Under the pieces are notes generated by a model. It did no database searches. It saw only the letters and a list, made by a program, of their open reading frames with translations, and was not told the origin of the DNA. This document shows, one piece after another, positions 63,148 to 64,000 of a stretch of DNA of 64,000 bases. Both the position numbers and the translations under genes were made by a program. Each line of letters begins with the position of its first letter. Positions within the stretch are counted from its first letter, which is position 1. The stretch comes from CAVPDG01 sp963702535 (lineage in GTDB: Bacteria > Chloroflexota > Anaerolineae > Anaerolineales > UBA4823), in assembly GCA_963702535.1 (NCBI GenBank), contig CAVPDG010000024.1, positions 1 through 64,000 of the forward strand, given 5' to 3'.

Positions 63148-63906
63148 ATGAACACATACAAATCGACTCACGGGAATAGATCCAAAAGTAAAACCTCCGT
63201 TTCGAAAGTATGCGGTCATTACAGGCGTGATTTTCATCATTGCGACTGTCCTACCCATCCTGGCTACGCCGCTCATACCTGTTCTGACTGGTACGGATTA
63301 CCTCACCCAGGTCTCCTCACATCCGAACCAGGTGGCCGCAGGAGTGCTGCTCATACTCATTGGGCACTTCGCATGTGCCGGTATAGCCGTCGTGATGTAT
63401 CCGGTCTTGAAGCAGTGGAATTCAGGTCTGGCCATTGGATCCGTCGTCTTCAGGACCATTGAGACAGCCTTTTACATGGTCGGCCTCGTGAGCCTGCTGT
63501 CCCTGCTGACACTCGGCCAGCAGTTCACAACAGCGGGAACTGCCGATCGTATGTCGCTTCAGGCTATCGGCAATTTGTTGGTGAGCGTACGCGACAACGC
63601 CGCGTTGGTGGCGGTATTCGCCTTCTGCCTGGGTGCATTTATGTACTATTACCTGTTCTTCCAATCACGGCTCATTCCCCGATGGCTGTCGGGCTTCGGT
63701 ATCGTCGCGATCACCCTGATGATGGCGGCTTGCGTGTTGGCCTTGTTCAGCGGTAACCGTATTACCAGCTACATTCCCCTGGCGGCTCCTATCGCCGTGC
63801 AGGAAATGGTTCTGGCCGTCTGGCTGATCGTTAAAGGATTCAATCCGTCTGTAATTGCTTCCAAGTCTTGCGAAAACAGAAACGAACGAGCTTCTGAGCG
63901 CGGCAT
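63148..63906 (+). pseudogene. DUF4386 membrane protein, copy D2, frameshifted
   Basis: Start ATG at 63148 behind AAAGGAGAAAGAA. A shift near 63,207 separates the first ~20 codons from the family frame (YAVITGVIFIIATVLPILAT, ACAGIAVVMYPVLKQWNSGL, ALVAVFAFCLGAFMYYYLFF, RLIPRWLSGFGIVAITLMMA, EMVLAVWLIVKGFNPSVIAS). At the 3' end the sequence CGAACGAGCTTCTGAGCG is identical to the end of D1 but in another frame; a base change would restore the same NELLSAA ending at 63906. It has the same layout as D1 and is a tandem duplicate. Confidence 0.75.
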
Positions 63907-63925
63907 AGATTTGCACCATAGGGAT

Positions 63926-63950
63926 TAGGGAGGGCTGAAGACCCTCCCTA
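63926..63950. terminator. Hairpin terminator after DUF4386 D2
   Basis: TAGGGAGGG-CTGAAGA-CCCTCCCTA: 9-bp perfect arms; no clear U-run. Nothing recognisable follows to 64000. Confidence 0.55.
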
Positions 63951-64000
63951 CAACCTTCCCCACACCGCTACATGTAAATTCTCGTGGAATAGACCTTAAA

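Noticed and set aside
1..64000. CRISPR arrays, rRNA genes, complete tRNA genes, replication origins
   Set aside because: No regularly spaced repeats, rRNA-like blocks, full cloverleafs or DnaA-box clusters were seen by eye on either strand.

Overview
The window looks like two different genomes joined near position 14,000. The left part (1 to about 13,990) is lower in G+C and carries a flagellum/chemotaxis gene set with sigma-54-type promoters, a surface-glycan locus and an IS3-family element. This resembles a motile anaerobic deltaproteobacterium (Syntrophia-like); that placement is inferred from gene content only. The right part (about 14,040 to 64,000) is GC-rich, almost entirely on the plus strand, and dominated by very large MalT/LAL-type LuxR regulators, MDR-family oxidoreductases and DUF4386/DUF6326 membrane proteins. 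This is typical of Anaerolineae-type Chloroflexota. A left-hand gene is cut off after its last ~21 codons at the junction, so a chimeric contig is the simplest explanation.

Layout, left part: a partial GT2 glycosyltransferase and a broken small gene; an IS3-family element (769-2006); a ferredoxin/FrhB-like protein fused to a polysaccharide pyruvyl transferase; a TPR protein; a lytic transglycosylase; a REC-GAF-HD-GYP response regulator; a FlgM-like anti-sigma factor; a DUF2802 protein; a broken histidine kinase; fliL, fliI and fliH (fliL and fliI with frameshifts); a PilZ protein; and CheX.

Layout, right part: (i) 14.3-22.3 kb, a broken LAL regulator, a small regulator-linked protein and a stress-like set (DUF1269, SH3b/NBR1-like lipoprotein, LURP-one-like, DUF6325, SHOCT); (ii) 22.4-30.7 kb, a sugar block (lactonase, CoA-disulfide reductase-rhodanese, glucosidase, GH13, glucose dehydrogenase) that could release glucose and oxidise it to gluconate; (iii) 30.8-37.2 kb, an arginine deiminase operon (arcD-like, arcB, M20 peptidase, arcC, arcA); (iv) 37.4-41.6 kb, PPK2 and a P-type cation ATPase; (v) 41.8-47.5 kb, a Fic protein, a tocopherol-cyclase-like protein, a SnoaL-like protein, an SDR and a carotenoid-desaturase-like flavoprotein; (vi) 47.6-64 kb, a tandem array of related cassettes.

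The array is the most striking element. Each cassette combines a ~80-100 residue protein with a shared DQAALxGLLKKVRDLG signature, an MDR oxidoreductase and/or a small multi-pass membrane protein, and usually a LAL regulator. Three of the four regulators have a TATAAT box 6-7 nt before the ATG (apparently leaderless). The small genes follow palindromic operator-like sites, and two or three of them have a nested hairpin ending 2 nt before the start codon. The outer stem of that hairpin changes in a compensatory way between copies. This suggests paralogous, separately controlled redox/membrane cassettes; their function is unknown.

Single-base frameshifts interrupt about half the genes on both sides of the junction, including genes of conserved core pathways. 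Sequencing or assembly indels are therefore more likely than mass pseudogenisation. Broken genes are annotated over their full reconstructed span.
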